From Cyanophora paradoxa (lineage: Eukaryota; Glaucocystophyceae; Cyanophorales; Cyanophoraceae), in assembly GCA_004431415.1 (NCBI GenBank), contig QPMI01000106.1:1-64000 (forward strand): a stretch of 64,000 bases of DNA, in the 5' to 3' direction. Under the pieces are notes generated by a model. That model had not been told where the DNA came from and ran no database searches. It worked only from the letters and a program-made list of their open reading frames with translations. Positions 46,549-57,250 of this stretch are shown here, one piece after another (position 1 is the stretch's first letter; each line of letters opens with the position of its first letter). The position numbers and the translations under genes are program-made.

Positions 46549-46815
46549 TCGGGCACTAAATTACCGCGGCATAAATTACCGCGTTTAAAATCCGGCCCGC
46601 CATATATAAAGCTATAGAGCAAAATACCGCGGTGCCAAATTACCGCGTTCATTTGAGGCTTGTATGGGGCGGTAATGATGTGGGGGTACTGCATGTATGA
46701 AACGACCTCTCAGCAGGTAATTACCGGCGATTTACCGCGGTACCAAATTACCGCGTTTTAACAAACTTTTGGCGCGGTAATTTGGTACCGCGGTAATTAA
46801 GTGGGCGCGGTATTT
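46549..46815. mobile_element. Inverted-repeat element built of AATTACCGCGG words
   Basis: Both ends carry ACTAAATTACCGCGG or ACTTAATTACCGCGG in opposite orientation, and ATTACCGCG occurs about eight times. The core GGCTTGTATGGGGCGGTAAT matches the element at 45240-45495. No target duplication was identified. Confidence 0.6.
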
Positions 46816-46949
46816 ATATGTTCTACGGGCTGCAGCCGGGCCGCCCCGGGCGTGCTGTAGTGCGGCGCCGGCAGCAGCTCAGCCCCCGAATCGGAGGGTC
46901 CCGATCGCGAAGGCCCCCCATGGGCCATGTCAGTGATGTCACACAGGGC

Positions 46950-47348
46950 TAGGGTTGGCAGCTTGAAATTTCAAGCCATTGAAATTGCATTGAAATTGAA
47001 ATTTCAATTTTACTTTCAATGCCGCCCGTTGAAATTGCATTGAAATAGAATATAAAAATAATAAAATATATATTGATTTTGTCCGTTTCCCCACCCTTCG
47101 CTTCCCCTTCCCAGCCCCCCCGGCCTTCCCAGGAGCCCTCCCAGCCCGTTCAGAGACTCGAAGACTGTGATAGAGCTTAGAGTGAAGTCGATTTTGAGTG
47201 AAAGAGACTCTCAGCAATGCGTAGGGTCTCTATAAGAGCTGCGCTGCGGGTTGAAATTTCAATTGAATTTTCAAAGCTTTCAAAGCTTCAGGGTCGACTT
47301 TCAGTTTCAACGCCAAAATTTTGAATTTCATGAAATTCACCAACTCTA
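46950..47348. mobile_element. hAT-like (Ac-type end) non-autonomous element, 399 bp
   Basis: Ends TAGGGTTGG and CCAACTCTA are near-perfect inverted repeats, flanked by a perfect 8-bp duplication CACAGGGC (46942-46949 and 47349-47356). Subterminal TGAAATTTCAA palindromes recur at both ends. No transposase. Confidence 0.82.
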
Positions 47349-47356
47349 CACAGGGC

Positions 47357-48393
47357 CGGCGCCATGTCACGGCCCATCAGCCGCCCATGTACATGTGGCC
47401 CCCCACTGCCAGGGCCACTAGGCCGGGTAGTAGGCTACTAGCGCTACGAGTTCAAGTAGTAGCTACTAGTCACCGGGGCCATGCCGGTCAGTGCGGCAGT
47501 GCCCCCAGCCTGGCAGTGCAGCCCCACCGCCGGCGTCCGCCGCCACCGGTACCGGGCGCGCGGCGCCGCGCGGCGGGCGTCCGGTCCGGTCCCCCCACGG
47601 TGGCCCCACAAATTATAATTAGGGGCCACGTACAATGGAATGAGAGAACCTCCGAATCAGCCTCCGATCCATAATTAGTCAGCCCATATTTTATTTGACT
47701 GATTATTTGAGTACGTCAATCAGGCAAGATCAGGGCATCATGAGGCAAACTCAGGCAATTCAACAGTCAGATTCCGAATTTCCCCATTGTTAATATTAAC
47801 AACGATTCCGATTTTCCACCATTTTACCAGTGTTCGATTCCCGCGGCCGCGGCCGTCTCATGTGATCAGAGTCGTACGTCTTGATCAGAGTTGATCTGCG
47901 TCTCGGAGGCTCCGAAGAGCCGAAGCTAGCCGGCCGGGCCCGGCCGGCGGCCGGCGGCCGGGGGACTGTCACAGTGTGGCCGTCGTGCACTGGGCCAGCC
48001 GCCAGGCCCGCCACTGGGCCAGTACTAGTGCCCGGCGCTGCCCGCCACTGGCCCCCCGCCACTGGGCCGCCAGCCCGTCGGGCTGTTAGCACCCTTCCCG
48101 GCTCTGTAGTAGAGTCTGTACGTGTACCTTGTACCGTTGTACGGTCACTCTGGCTGCAATCTTTGAAAGATTTCCGAAGTTCACTGAGTGACACTGACTC
48201 AAGGCTTCAAAGCCCGGCGGCCATCAACCGTGGCAACTTTAAGTTCAGTTTGCAATAGCAGCGCTTCGATTCCTTCGACCTCTTAGAAGTACAGAGCCAG
48301 TCTGAAGTTAGGACTCTGAACGGCGTGCAGTTTTGTTCGCATACACAGCGCGAGCAGTTCATCCAGCAACTTCGAATCCAGCATCTTTGAGCA
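47357..48393. other. Intergenic, repeat-rich
   Basis: No gene is supported. It contains GC-palindromic tracts (about 47930-47965 and 48030-48075 with CACTGGGCC words), a copy of the 45.1-kb hairpin arm, and AT-richer DNA at 47630-47830. The last 100 bp before 48394 are the presumed 5' region of the next gene. Confidence 0.45.
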
Positions 48394-49500
48394 ATGTCGG
48401 TCGAGTTCCTCGCGTCCCCGGAGAAGCAGGCCGTCCTCCTCGGCTACATCAAGACGCACTTCCGTCCGGCCTCTCTGGAACAATACGAAGCTTTGGCCGC
48501 GGAGTATCCGAGTCTGATGAAGGTGCGTACACAGTACGCTGGTACAGGCCTACGCATGGGGTCCGACGGTCATAATCGCGTGCCCAAACTAGAATCTAGC
48601 TCTAGCTATGTAGTCCTCAAAAGTGGAGATCTAGAGCCTCGGAGATGCACACGATTTTATCATTAAACGCACACGTCCAATTATATTGCGGTTGCATGCG
48701 CATGTGTGTGTATGCGCACTGCGGCATGCGATGTATGTATTTTGATGAATGCGGTTTCGCCGAGTTGCCTGGCTAAGGGCCATCAGCTGATTGCACTTGC
48801 GAATTGCCCGCACGCGCAGGTCGTGGAGAATGCGTACTTCTCAATTTCTTCCAGCGAGAATCCGAGCGTGCGCATGCAGCGCATTATAATTATATATATA
48901 ATTATTCGACGGTCGATATGTGTATTGATGTCGAACTGGCGACGTGGTCCGCAGGATGAAGCGATTTCTTCCGCGATTGCCGCCGCCTTCAGTGCTACTC
49001 CCGCCGAGGAGCAGCCGGCCGTTCGCGCAGACGCTGAGGTCTGTCGCGCTCCCCGGCGCCCCCCGATCGCGAGCGTCCAAAGACATCGTAATTTATAATC
49101 ACATAGAAGATCAAGTCATAGCTAGACGACCCGCGCCTTTGCACCAGTTACGTCTGATACTTTTGATGGCGCTCCGCGATCGCAGCGTGCCGTTCTCGCT
49201 TTCTCGGCCGCCACTGCGGCCACCATCGCGATCGGCGAGGGCGAGGGCGAGGGCCCGGTCGAGGGCACCACCGGCGAGGGCGAGGGCGAGGGCGAGGGCC
49301 CGGTCGAGGGCACCACCGGCGAGGGCGAGGGCGAGGGCCCCGTCGAGGACGGCACCGGCGAGGGCGAGGGCCCGGTCGCGGGCGAGTCCGAGTACTCCTA
49401 CGCGCTGGACGACGAGCTGGACATGCTGGAGGCCGACTTTGCCGCCGCCGACGCCTTCGCCCCCGCCGCCGACGACGACGCCTTCGGCTACGCCTTCTAA
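48394..49500 (+). CDS. Small acidic protein with GEGEGPVEG repeats
   Basis: Four exons: 48394-48522 (MSVEFLASPEKQAVLLGYIK onward), 48820-48867 (VVENAYFSISSSENPS), 48955-49038 (DEAISSAIAAAFSATPAEEQ onward) and 49186-49500, ending in TAA. All junctions are phase 0 with GT donors (GTGCGTAC, GTGCGCAT, GTCTGTCG) and CAG acceptors. The predicted length is about 192 residues. The last exon carries three or four GEGEGEGPVEG-type repeats and then a strongly acidic end (DDELDMLEADFAAADAFAPA). No family is recognised. A longer open frame overlaps exon 4 in another phase but is Arg/Ala low complexity. Confidence 0.68.
49225..49385. repeat. GGCGAG hexamer and about 50-bp tandem repeat
   Basis: Runs of GGCGAG and a longer unit GCCCGGTCGAGGGCACCACC repeated two to three times, encoding the GEGEGPVEGTT repeats of the acidic protein. 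Confidence 0.8.
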
Positions 49501-49854
49501 TCGGGGGATCCGACCCGACTGGTGGGGTCCGGCCTCGGAGACACGGAGGCCCCCCGCCCCTCCGGCCGGGCGCCGCGCCCCCGCCCGCCAATTGCAACGA
49601 TTCGCAAGCGTGTGTACGGATTTACCCGATACTGCATATAATGGCGATTCGGCGATGTTTCGCGATCGAATTCGATCCACGCGCGCGAAGTATGCTAATC
49701 GCGACGGCCCCAAGGCACGTTCATGCTTTCAGGAGATTGCATTAGAGCACTGGGGCAGATTGCACTGCGAGAATAATAGACAGGGCCTAGGCCTCACCAT
49801 CCGATGATCTGCTTGCGCGAAACTCAAAACAATTCCCTCCTATACTAAAGCAGA

Positions 49855-50150
49855 ATGTTCCCGATCGCAAGCTGAAAGTAATCTAATTATATAAGAGCTT
49901 GCGGCGGCTCGGATCGGATCCGGATCCAGACCGTCGGACGTGCCTTTGCTGTGCACTTCAAAATACCATGCACGTGCAATCGCGGCTGCCCCTCAAAAAC
50001 GACCATCGGACCCCCGTAGATGTCGATTTCTACAGCGATCTTTAGTTGGAATTGAGATCTGCAACAAGAGCACCAGTAGCATCCGTTTTAATTTGTGGGC
50101 ACAAATAAACCTTGATCATGAGCTTCGGGATCCATGCATATGGCCAGGGA
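49855..50150 (+). pseudogene. Relic of an F-box/LRR gene 3' region
   Basis: Short stretches match the end of F-box gene 3 in the same order: cttgcggcggctcggatcgg (cf. 31490), gacgtgcc and ctgcgcac-like sequence, gccgcccctcaaaaacgacc-like text (cf. 31545), and agcaccagtagcatccgttt (cf. 31948). Insertions and frame breaks rule out coding. Confidence 0.6.
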
Positions 50151-50237
50151 CTGTGACATTTCGCTGACATTAATTATATAACCAAGAAAGTCGCTGGGAG
50201 TCTCCCCTCGGCGCTGGGAGTCTCCCCTCGCCCGCCC

Positions 50238-50316
50238 TCAGCGCCCGGGCCCGCCCTGCTGCGCCATGCGCCGCAGCAGGTCCGCCAGCGCCGCCCCCGC
50301 GCTCTGCCCCTGCGCC

Positions 50317-50364
<48 letters not shown>

Positions 50365-51425
50365 GCCTGCTGCGGATGCGGCGGCGGGGCGCCCCACCGC
50401 TGGGCGCCGCCGGCGGGGGCGGGCGCGCCCCGCAGCGCCGCCGCCAGCGCGTCGGCCGGCGACTGCGCGGCGGCGGCGCTGGGGCCCCCGCGGCGCCGAG
50501 GAAGGCGGCGAGCTGCGAGGGCGGCTGCGGCTGCTGCTGCGCCCTCGTCAGCCGCGCCAGCAGCTCGCTCGCCGCGTTGCCCGAGGCGGCCGCTGCAGGG
50601 GCGGCGCCGCCGGCGCGGGGGCCGCCGCCGGGCCCGGGCCCCCGCGAGGCCGAGGAGGGTGCGGAGGAGGGCCGACGCGTCCCCGCCCGGCGCCGCGGGG
50701 GCGCGGGGGCCGGGGCCGGGGCCGGCGGCTGCGCGGGGGCGAGGGCGGCGAGGAGAGAGGCGGCGGCGCCGCCGGCGGAGGCGCCCGAGGGGAGCCACGC
50801 GGCACCGTACGGGGCCGGGGCGGGGGCCGCCCCGAGGCCGCCGCCGCCGGCGAGGGCCTGCGCCACAGCGTCCACGACCGACCCGCCGCCCGCCCCGGCT
50901 GGCCATGGTACCCCCAAAGGCGGGGGCCCCCATGCCCACGCCGGCGCCCGGGGGGACCCGCGGCGGGCCCGGCACCGAGCGCGGGCGGCCAGGGCCCGGG
51001 GCCCCCGAAGAAGACGAGGGCCCGGGCCCGGGCCCTCCCACGGCGCCCCGCCCTGCCGCCCCCGCTCGTGCTCGCGCTCCCACTCCCGGTCGTGCTCCCA
51101 GCCTGCGGAGCCGCCGCTTGAAAAGGGTAATCGGGCGGGGCGAATCCATCACGCACCCCTCTCCCGCCTGCGGTCCCCGCGGCGGGGGCTGCGGCTCCGG
51201 CTCCGGCTGCGGCTGCGCTGGCGCGGGGGCTCCGGGCGCCCCTGCGGCGGCGCGGCGGGCTGCACTGCCTCTGCGACGGGCTGCGCTGCCGGCGGGGCGG
51301 GCTCCGCGGCGGCTCGGGCGGGCCCCCGCCGGGAGCCGGGCCCTCGCTGCCGCCCTTCGACCACTGCGCCACGTACCGCGCCCGGTCCTCTGTACCGCAG
51401 AGGTCATTTGCGTCGGGAGAGGGGA
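50238..51425 (-). CDS. CCCH-protein C-terminal half without zinc fingers (copy B), possibly fused to the upstream gene
   Basis: Highly similar to 39192-40360 of copy A: EDRARYVAQWSKG, then Pro/Arg/Gln/Ala-rich sequence to RMAQQGGPGR and TGA at 50238. No finger exons lie upstream. Instead the similarity stops near 51440, where the end of the HEAT/ARM-like gene begins. The acceptor before EDRARY survives (GTACAG). An exon QELLYKLSEMETNH with a donor GCGCGTCTTATACG lies just upstream, so splicing could create a chimeric protein. Alternatively this is a pseudogene. The polyglutamine run is longer than in copy A. Confidence 0.55.
50319..50363. repeat. (CTG)15 tract encoding polyglutamine
   Basis: Fifteen uninterrupted CTG units (CAG on the coding strand). 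The homologous tract in copy A at 39264-39281 has six. Confidence 0.92.
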
Positions 51426-51443
51426 GAGGGCGCGGGGGGTACC

Positions 51444-51575
51444 GGAGGACGTATAAGACGCGCGATGATTGGTCTCCATCTCCGACAGCTTGTAGAGCAG
51501 CTCCTGCGGCGGCGCGCGTCGTTAGATGCTGTAAAGTCTCTACTCTTCATCTAAGTTAGAGGACGTATAAGACGC
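51444..51575. repeat. Duplicated intron start GGACGTATAAGACGCGC
   Basis: The same word occurs at about 51446 and 51557. On the minus strand each is a potential GC donor (GCGCGTCTTATACG), which suggests local duplication of an intron start. Confidence 0.7.
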
Positions 51576-53230
51576 GCCTTGATGGGCGCCAGGAAGGGGT
51601 TGTCCGCCGCGATGAAGTAAGCCAGTTTGCCGGAGGTCAGCAGTGCGCTCGCCTGCGCCCGCCCCTCTCAGACGGGGTACGGGGAAGGGGTGGGGTGGGG
51701 GAGGAAGTGCGAGCCTTGACCATCGCCGCGTAGCGCGCGTTCTGGAGGACCTGCGGGGGGTATGCGTTCGGAGAGGGGGTACGGCTCGGGAGGGGGTACG
51801 CGGCACCTCGGCGAAGACCTCCGACATGCGCGGCCACCACTCGTCTGCAGAAGGAGAGGTTCGGGCGGGGGTACGCGATTCGCGTGACGGGGCCGGGGGT
51901 ACCGGGGTCGGAGCGCAGGAGGTGGCCCAACGCTTGCAAGGCCCCGTACTGCGGAGGGCGTCGGGGGGGGGGTACAGGAGAGTGTCCGCCAGTGGGGGAG
52001 TACGAGGCGCGCGGACCAGGACCATGTAGACCTCCTCGCGCTTGAAGGGGTCCCTGCGGCAGGAGCCGGCGCTCAGAAGGGACGGTAGCAGCAGCGGGGG
52101 GTACGGGCGCACTTATCGGCGGAGCCGTCCCACTCCTCGATGAGCTCGGGCATGCCGACGGTGCGGAGGAGCTCGCGGCAGAGCAGGTAGCACTTATCGC
52201 CAGCGCGGGGTCTCTCTTAATTGATCACGTCTGCCGGCGGCGGCTCAGCGGGGCGGGCGGCGGCTGTGCGGGGGTACAGGGAGGGACCGGGCGCACTGCC
52301 GGCGTTGCAGACCGCGAACCCGAGGCCACGGATGCCGGCCTGCCGGATGTGGAAGTCCCTACTGCGGCACGCCTGCGGGGGCCGCTCAGGGCGAGGGACG
52401 GGAGAGGCGGGGCCGGGGGTACCTTGATCCAGTCCTTGGCGAACTCGCAGAAGACTCCCTTCCGCACGTACTGGCTCGGCTCGTGCTCGCGGCTCATTTT
52501 CTGCGGCAGCGGATCAAATCGCGGCGGCGGCGGCGGGGCGCGGGCGCGCACGTCGACGAGCAGCTGCACGGCCGGAACGACCATCGACTCGTCGAAGTAC
52601 GTGAGCCAGCCGAGGCTCCGCACCGCAAACCGCCGCGGGTTGGACCTGCGCGCCGCGCAAGCGCTCGCCCCCGGCGCAGCGGAGGGCGGCGGGGCCGGGG
52701 GACTCGCCTGTAGGTGGCGGGATCGGCCTGCACGAGCTGCATGATCTTCAGGATGCCGCGGGCGCGCAGGTCGTCGTCGACGGTCACGATGTGCGTGAGG
52801 CCAATGATGGCCTGCTTGACGATCCTGGCAGGGATCGGAGAGTGTTCGGATCTCGTTCGCAGCGCGTCCAACGACGACGCGGAGCACCTGTATTCGGCGG
52901 GCGGGTGGTCGATGAGCCTGGTGCACTTCTAAACTGCTTTCTGGACACGTCTTGCGCATGCGCAGGCTCGCCGCGTTCATCTTGTCCGGCGACCCGCGCA
53001 GCACCCTTCGATCCGCCGCTGCCAGGAGCATAGTGCACGTGAAGCTGCGAGGACGCACCCGCGGCGCGGTTCGTCAGCAGTCGGCCAGGCGCCGGTACGC
53101 TCAAGCGGGGCGGCGGGCGGCCGGAGACTCACGAACGGCTCGTTCTTGATCTGCGGCAGAGACGTACGCGAGAATGCCGCCATCGTGGAGAAGCTGCGCG
53201 CCGCCCACGCCGTGCGCCGCTCAAAGCGCG
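51550..53230 (-). CDS. HEAT/ARM-like helical repeat protein (copy B, fuller copy)
   Basis: Exon segments on the minus strand, in order: SLPQIKNEPF (about 53160), FTCTMLLAAADRRVLRGSPD and MNAASLRMRKT (about 53040-52950), IVKQAIIGLTHIVTVDDDLR and ILKIMQLVQADPATYR (about 52825-52705), SLGWLTYFDESMVVPAVQLL (about 52610-52550), YVRKGVFCEFAKDWIK (about 52470-52425), RDFHIRQAGIRGLGFAVCN (about 52365-52300), CYLLCRELLRTVGMPELIEE (about 52200-52130), RRDPFKREEVYMVLVR (about 52060-52010), ADEWWPRMSEVFAEV and LAYFIAADNPFLAPIK (about 51620-51575). Alternating helices suggest HEAT/ARM repeats, hence a scaffold. I cannot name the family. Introns begin GTGCGCCCGTACCCC or similar. The 5' end is unresolved. 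Confidence 0.6.
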
Positions 53231-53399
53231 GGGTGCGAATGGGCGCTAAGGCTAGCACAAGCACTCGAACCAACGAGCTCGCGCCAGTCATCCTGGCCGA
53301 TCCGAAAGCTCTTGGGTTCGACCTGTGCGGCTGCGCCTCACTTGCCCTCGCTGCGCGTCCCGGTACGTATACCCCGGCCCAGCTCGCCCCCACACCTCG

Positions 53400-54234
53400 A
53401 CTTCTTCACCCCCGGCTGTGCAGCGATCAGAGCGCAACGGTGTCGCGCGGGTGCGTCAGTGCGAGCAACTGGCCGGTTCGGAGCTGGAGCTGCTGACAGG
53501 TCATCTCGCCGGTGCAGCGTACAAGGAGCGAGAGCGCGGCGTGCAGAAGAATCGCTCCTTAAGTATCTTCAGGTGCGTTCGTTACGCCTCGGTAGCGAGT
53601 CGGCACCTCCCGAGCCCGCGGTTACGTGCACTGCAGCTGGCTCGCTGAATGCGGCCGCGGCCGGCCGCTGTCACAGCGCGGTGGTAGCTAATACGACATC
53701 ATCGGATCCGCTCTGCAGGTTGACAACGCCGCTTCTTCACCGAGTAGGTACGCAACCGCGCAGCCGCGCGCGAGCGCCCCGGCCCGGCATGGCGCCGCTT
53801 CCTTCGATTCGACTCCGCCACCGCGGCTTCTGATTCACGGCCCGTACCGGCGCACTCATAGAGCGCCTCGCAGGCCCGCGCTGCGCGCCGCACCACCAGG
53901 AATCGCCAACGTAACTGCGGCCGCCCGCGCAACGTAACTGCGGCCGCCCGCGGCTACTTGTATACACACCAGGTACGCGACCTACGACCTACAAACTAAG
54001 ATAAGAACCCTGGGCGGGGGCCGGGCCGAAGCTGACCCGGAGGGTGCGTGCCGCGGCGGCCGCGGGGCAGGTACCGGTGATCGAGGGGGCGGGGTATGAG
54101 CCTATCAAGTTCCCAAGGCCTCGGAACCACCACCTGCGGTGCGCGGCCATCCTCAGTTGCAATAGCGATGGATTCGATCGTGAACGTTCTCCGATGCCCC
54201 CCCCCCCCCCCCCCCCCCCCCCCGCCCCCCCCCG

Positions 54235-54270
<36 letters not shown>

Positions 54271-54560
54271 CCGCCCTGGCTCCAGCGTCCCCCGCCGCCT
54301 TCGAATTCAGCTCGCCGCCTGCAGCTGTCTCCATCAAAGTCGAGGAGGCCGAGGTCTTCTTCTCCTTTCCTTTCCCCTTGTTTTCTGCCGCGTCGTCATC
54401 TTGTTGTATTCCGCTCACCTCCGGCTCCTCCAATTCAGATCTCCAACAGATTGGGCGCATTGCGATCGCCCGAGGTTCGCGTGCTCGCGCACCCCCCCGC
54501 GCGCGCCGACTTATGACCATACTCGAACTCTCGAGCCGCTTTTATTTCTCACACGCCTCA
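53400..54560. other. Region with weak coding signals and long C-runs
   Basis: Contains an ATG-led stretch at about 54168 (MDSIVNVLRC) running into poly-C, and a serine-rich and acidic stretch (PAAVSIKVEEAEVFF) after it that could be a 5' exon of the following gene. 53400-54000 shows GC-rich, Arg-rich frames only, and I see no supported gene there. Confidence 0.4.
54197..54269. repeat. Poly-C tract, about 70 bases
   Basis: C-runs interrupted by single G. Possible polyproline coding if translated. It mirrors the poly-G runs at 41.0 and 41.8 kb. Confidence 0.9.
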
Positions 54561-54567
54561 TGCACAG

Positions 54568-55402
54568 GAGCACGAGGCCGCGGACCCGCGGCCGGAAACG
54601 CAAATGGATTACACGGTATGTTCTTTTATTTGATTTGGAGCTAAGTTGAGAGGCGTGGGAGCACGTGCGTGCACGTTGTCAGGCTCAGAGAACGATGCAT
54701 ATGCATGCACCCTAGGCCTCTTGGTGGCTTTAGACCTCCGGCGTCAGACTCTCTACAGACCTAGAAAACGCTTTATAAATTATCCGACATCTTCTCTGCT
54801 GCTTTTGAAACGGCGGCAAAACCAGGGTGTGAAAACGGACAAGCGGCCTGGCCTCTTTTACTGCATTCTCCGCTGGCGGGGCTACACTAGGCAGGTTCAC
54901 AACTTCCACTCTCGCGAGGCAAGGCATTCTATCTCGTATTACTAGCGCTCTCCCGTGAGCTTAAGCGGGGGCAGGAGGCGGCGCGCTATCGCGACCGCTG
55001 CATCCTCGTGTGCCGGAAGCTCGACGAGCTGGAAAGGGTGCGCACAGGCGGGAAGGAGGGATCCAAGCTCAACTTCGAGGAGAGCGGTGAACGCTGTCAC
55101 GCCACATTGGCAAACGCCGTAGTAGTACCGATTGCGAGAACCGACCGCGCCGCTCCGCAGATTACGCCGTCGATGGGGAGGAGCTGAAAGAGGAGCTCGA
55201 GGGGAGGAGTCCTCTGGGGGACACGTCCGATGCCTTCGAGGTCGTCCAGGAGCTCGTGGAGGAGCACAGCCGCATTCGCAGCGGCGGCCACGGCCGCGGC
55301 CCCTGCGAGACCAGTTCTGCAGCTGCAGGGCCGGCAGAGGAAATACTGTACGAAGCCTCATCGTCCTTGCGATCGCCATCGACCGCGGAAGGAACGCGTA
55401 CG
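54568..55402 (+). CDS. Tandem-family protein, copy 1
   Basis: Exons 54568-54615 (EHEAADPRPETQMDYT), 54975-55086 (EAARYRDRCILVCRKLDELE, then KLNFEES) and 55161-55402 (DYAVDGEELKEELEG, then DAFEVVQELVEEHSR). The phase-1 junction between the last two matches copy 2, which supports the model. The rest is charged and partly coiled-coil-like. No known domain. The 5' exon may be the ATG at 54168. A stop was not located, so it may be joined by splicing to copy 2. Confidence 0.55.
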
Positions 55403-55534
55403 GTGAGCGTTTATAATTAGCTGCGAGCCTCTAAACTTAGGCCTGAGGCTTGCCAGCATTCCTGCGCTGACTCTAAATTAAAGAGAGATCTAGCTGTAGT
55501 ACCGTGTTAAAGTTCTCACTCGTCCCATGCACAG

Positions 55535-57250
55535 GATCTCGAGGCAGATCTAGACGAGCCGGACATGCAAATCCACTACCCGGTACGAGCGCTCTAACTT
55601 ATAATTAATAAAAACATAAAAAGGAATGGGCCCGGGTATGGGGATCGTGTTTGCAGAAGCGATGCATACGCCTAGGCCTTGTTAGTCTAGTCCGCTCGAG
55701 CGGCGTATTCTGACAATGATTCGGCCGAGCAGCAGGCTATAATGCAAGATCCAGATCCAGCGGACAAATCGCAATCTGCAGCTGTGCACGTGCAAGGCAG
55801 TCAAGGAAGTCAGCAAGACCAGCCTGAAGGAGAAGAGAGAGTGCCAAAGAAATTCGTGGTGCGTATAAGCGTTCTTCTTCTTCTTCGAATTCCTTTCTTT
55901 GATGGCGGCATATATATGCGAATTCAGGGGGTTAACGCGGTTTCGAATCGGCAAGGGCGGATCCTCTATCACGCATGCAACTTGTTCCTGCGGCCTGTCG
56001 GCCAGCGCTGGGTCCGCCACTTCGAAACGGCCGAGGCAAGCCCGGCCTTCGTGCACCTGCGCCATGCGCTCTAGATCTCCCTCGCGATTCGGGATCGTCC
56101 ACTGACTCTGGGCCGCGGTCGCACGCGCAGGAGGCGGCGCGCTTCCGAGACCGCTGCATCCTCGTCTTCGGCGAGCTCGACAGGCTGGCGGGGCGGCGAG
56201 AGAACACGGTGGGCTCAGAGCTCAATTACGATGAAAAAGGTGCAGAGGCCTATACCTAATTATAAGGCAGTCAGCGATATCGATTTGGTTTGTGAGAGCT
56301 TAATTGCTTTTCCGGGCAGAGTACGCTGGGGAGCCGCTGTTCGAGGCGGTGAAGAGGGGCGCCCTGGGAAGCTCGGCGTCCTTCACCGACTTCAAAGCCG
56401 TGCGGGATCTCGTGAGGCAGCACACGCGCGCGGCCGCCGGTGGCGACGGCGGCGGTGACGTCGACCCCCACGACGCTGCGGAAGACCCGGCTTCCGCTGC
56501 GGATCCGGGGAGAACGACGGAAGAAATTGAAGCAGCATCTCCAGTGCCACCCTTGCGATCGCCATCGGTGCGATGTGTGGTTTAATTTGCAGCGCTTTGG
56601 TTTCCTCAAGGGGGCCGTTTCCCACCGACATTCGGCAGGAGCTCGGCGCTGGTTTCCCACCAGCGTCCACGGGGGCGCTGGTGCAGGGCGCGTACACGTA
56701 TGTGGACGCCAGCGCCGCGGCCGGCGACGCTACGAGAGCCTCGCGATCGCTGAGCGGGATGGAAGGAGAGGTGGCAGCGACACTCGAGCGCGGCGTACAT
56801 AGGCGAAATCCAGAGCTGGTGCCCGGGGACGAGCGTGTGCTCCCGTGGTCCGGCGGCAGCAGCAGCAGCAATCGGCCCACGCGTACGGAAGCGAGCGTGG
56901 CAGCAGCCGCAGCTTCGAGCTCTTCAGGGCCGGTGCCCGGGAGCCAGCTGCAGCGACGCTCACTAGGGGTACTGCCGAACTACGATCGCGAGGAGCCACG
57001 TCTGGATCCGGAGGTGGAGAGAACGCCGGCTGCAGCGGGCCCGGCGCCAGCGGCACCGGTGGCGGCTGTCACGATCACAGCACCCGTGGGGACAGCGGCG
57101 GCGCCTCGGACCACAGGCCTAGGGGCTGCCTCGTCTGGATCTAGCTCGGCTCAGACACCGCGTTCCGAGCATCGGGACTCTGGACTGCACCGACGTTACG
57201 GAAACGAAGGAAGGTTCCAGTTACTGCGTGCGTTAAGGAACGTTATATAA
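55535..57250 (+). CDS. Tandem-family protein, copy 2
   Basis: Exons 55535-55582 (DLEADLDEPDMQIHYP), about 55747-55858 (DPDPADKSQSAAVHVQ onward), 56131-56239 (EAARFRDRCILVFGELDRLA, then ELNYDEK) and 56320-about 56575 (EYAGEPLFEAVKRGALG, then FKAVRDLVRQHTR), homologous exon by exon with copy 1. A further frame (about 56590-57250) is Ser/Ala/Gly-rich and ends in TAA. Function unknown. Confidence 0.52.

Noticed and set aside
49122-49713. Long Arg/Ala or Gly/Ala frames over the acidic-repeat exon
   Set aside because: They arise from the GGCGAG hexamer repeat being open in several frames. Only the acidic frame joins in phase with the three upstream exons.
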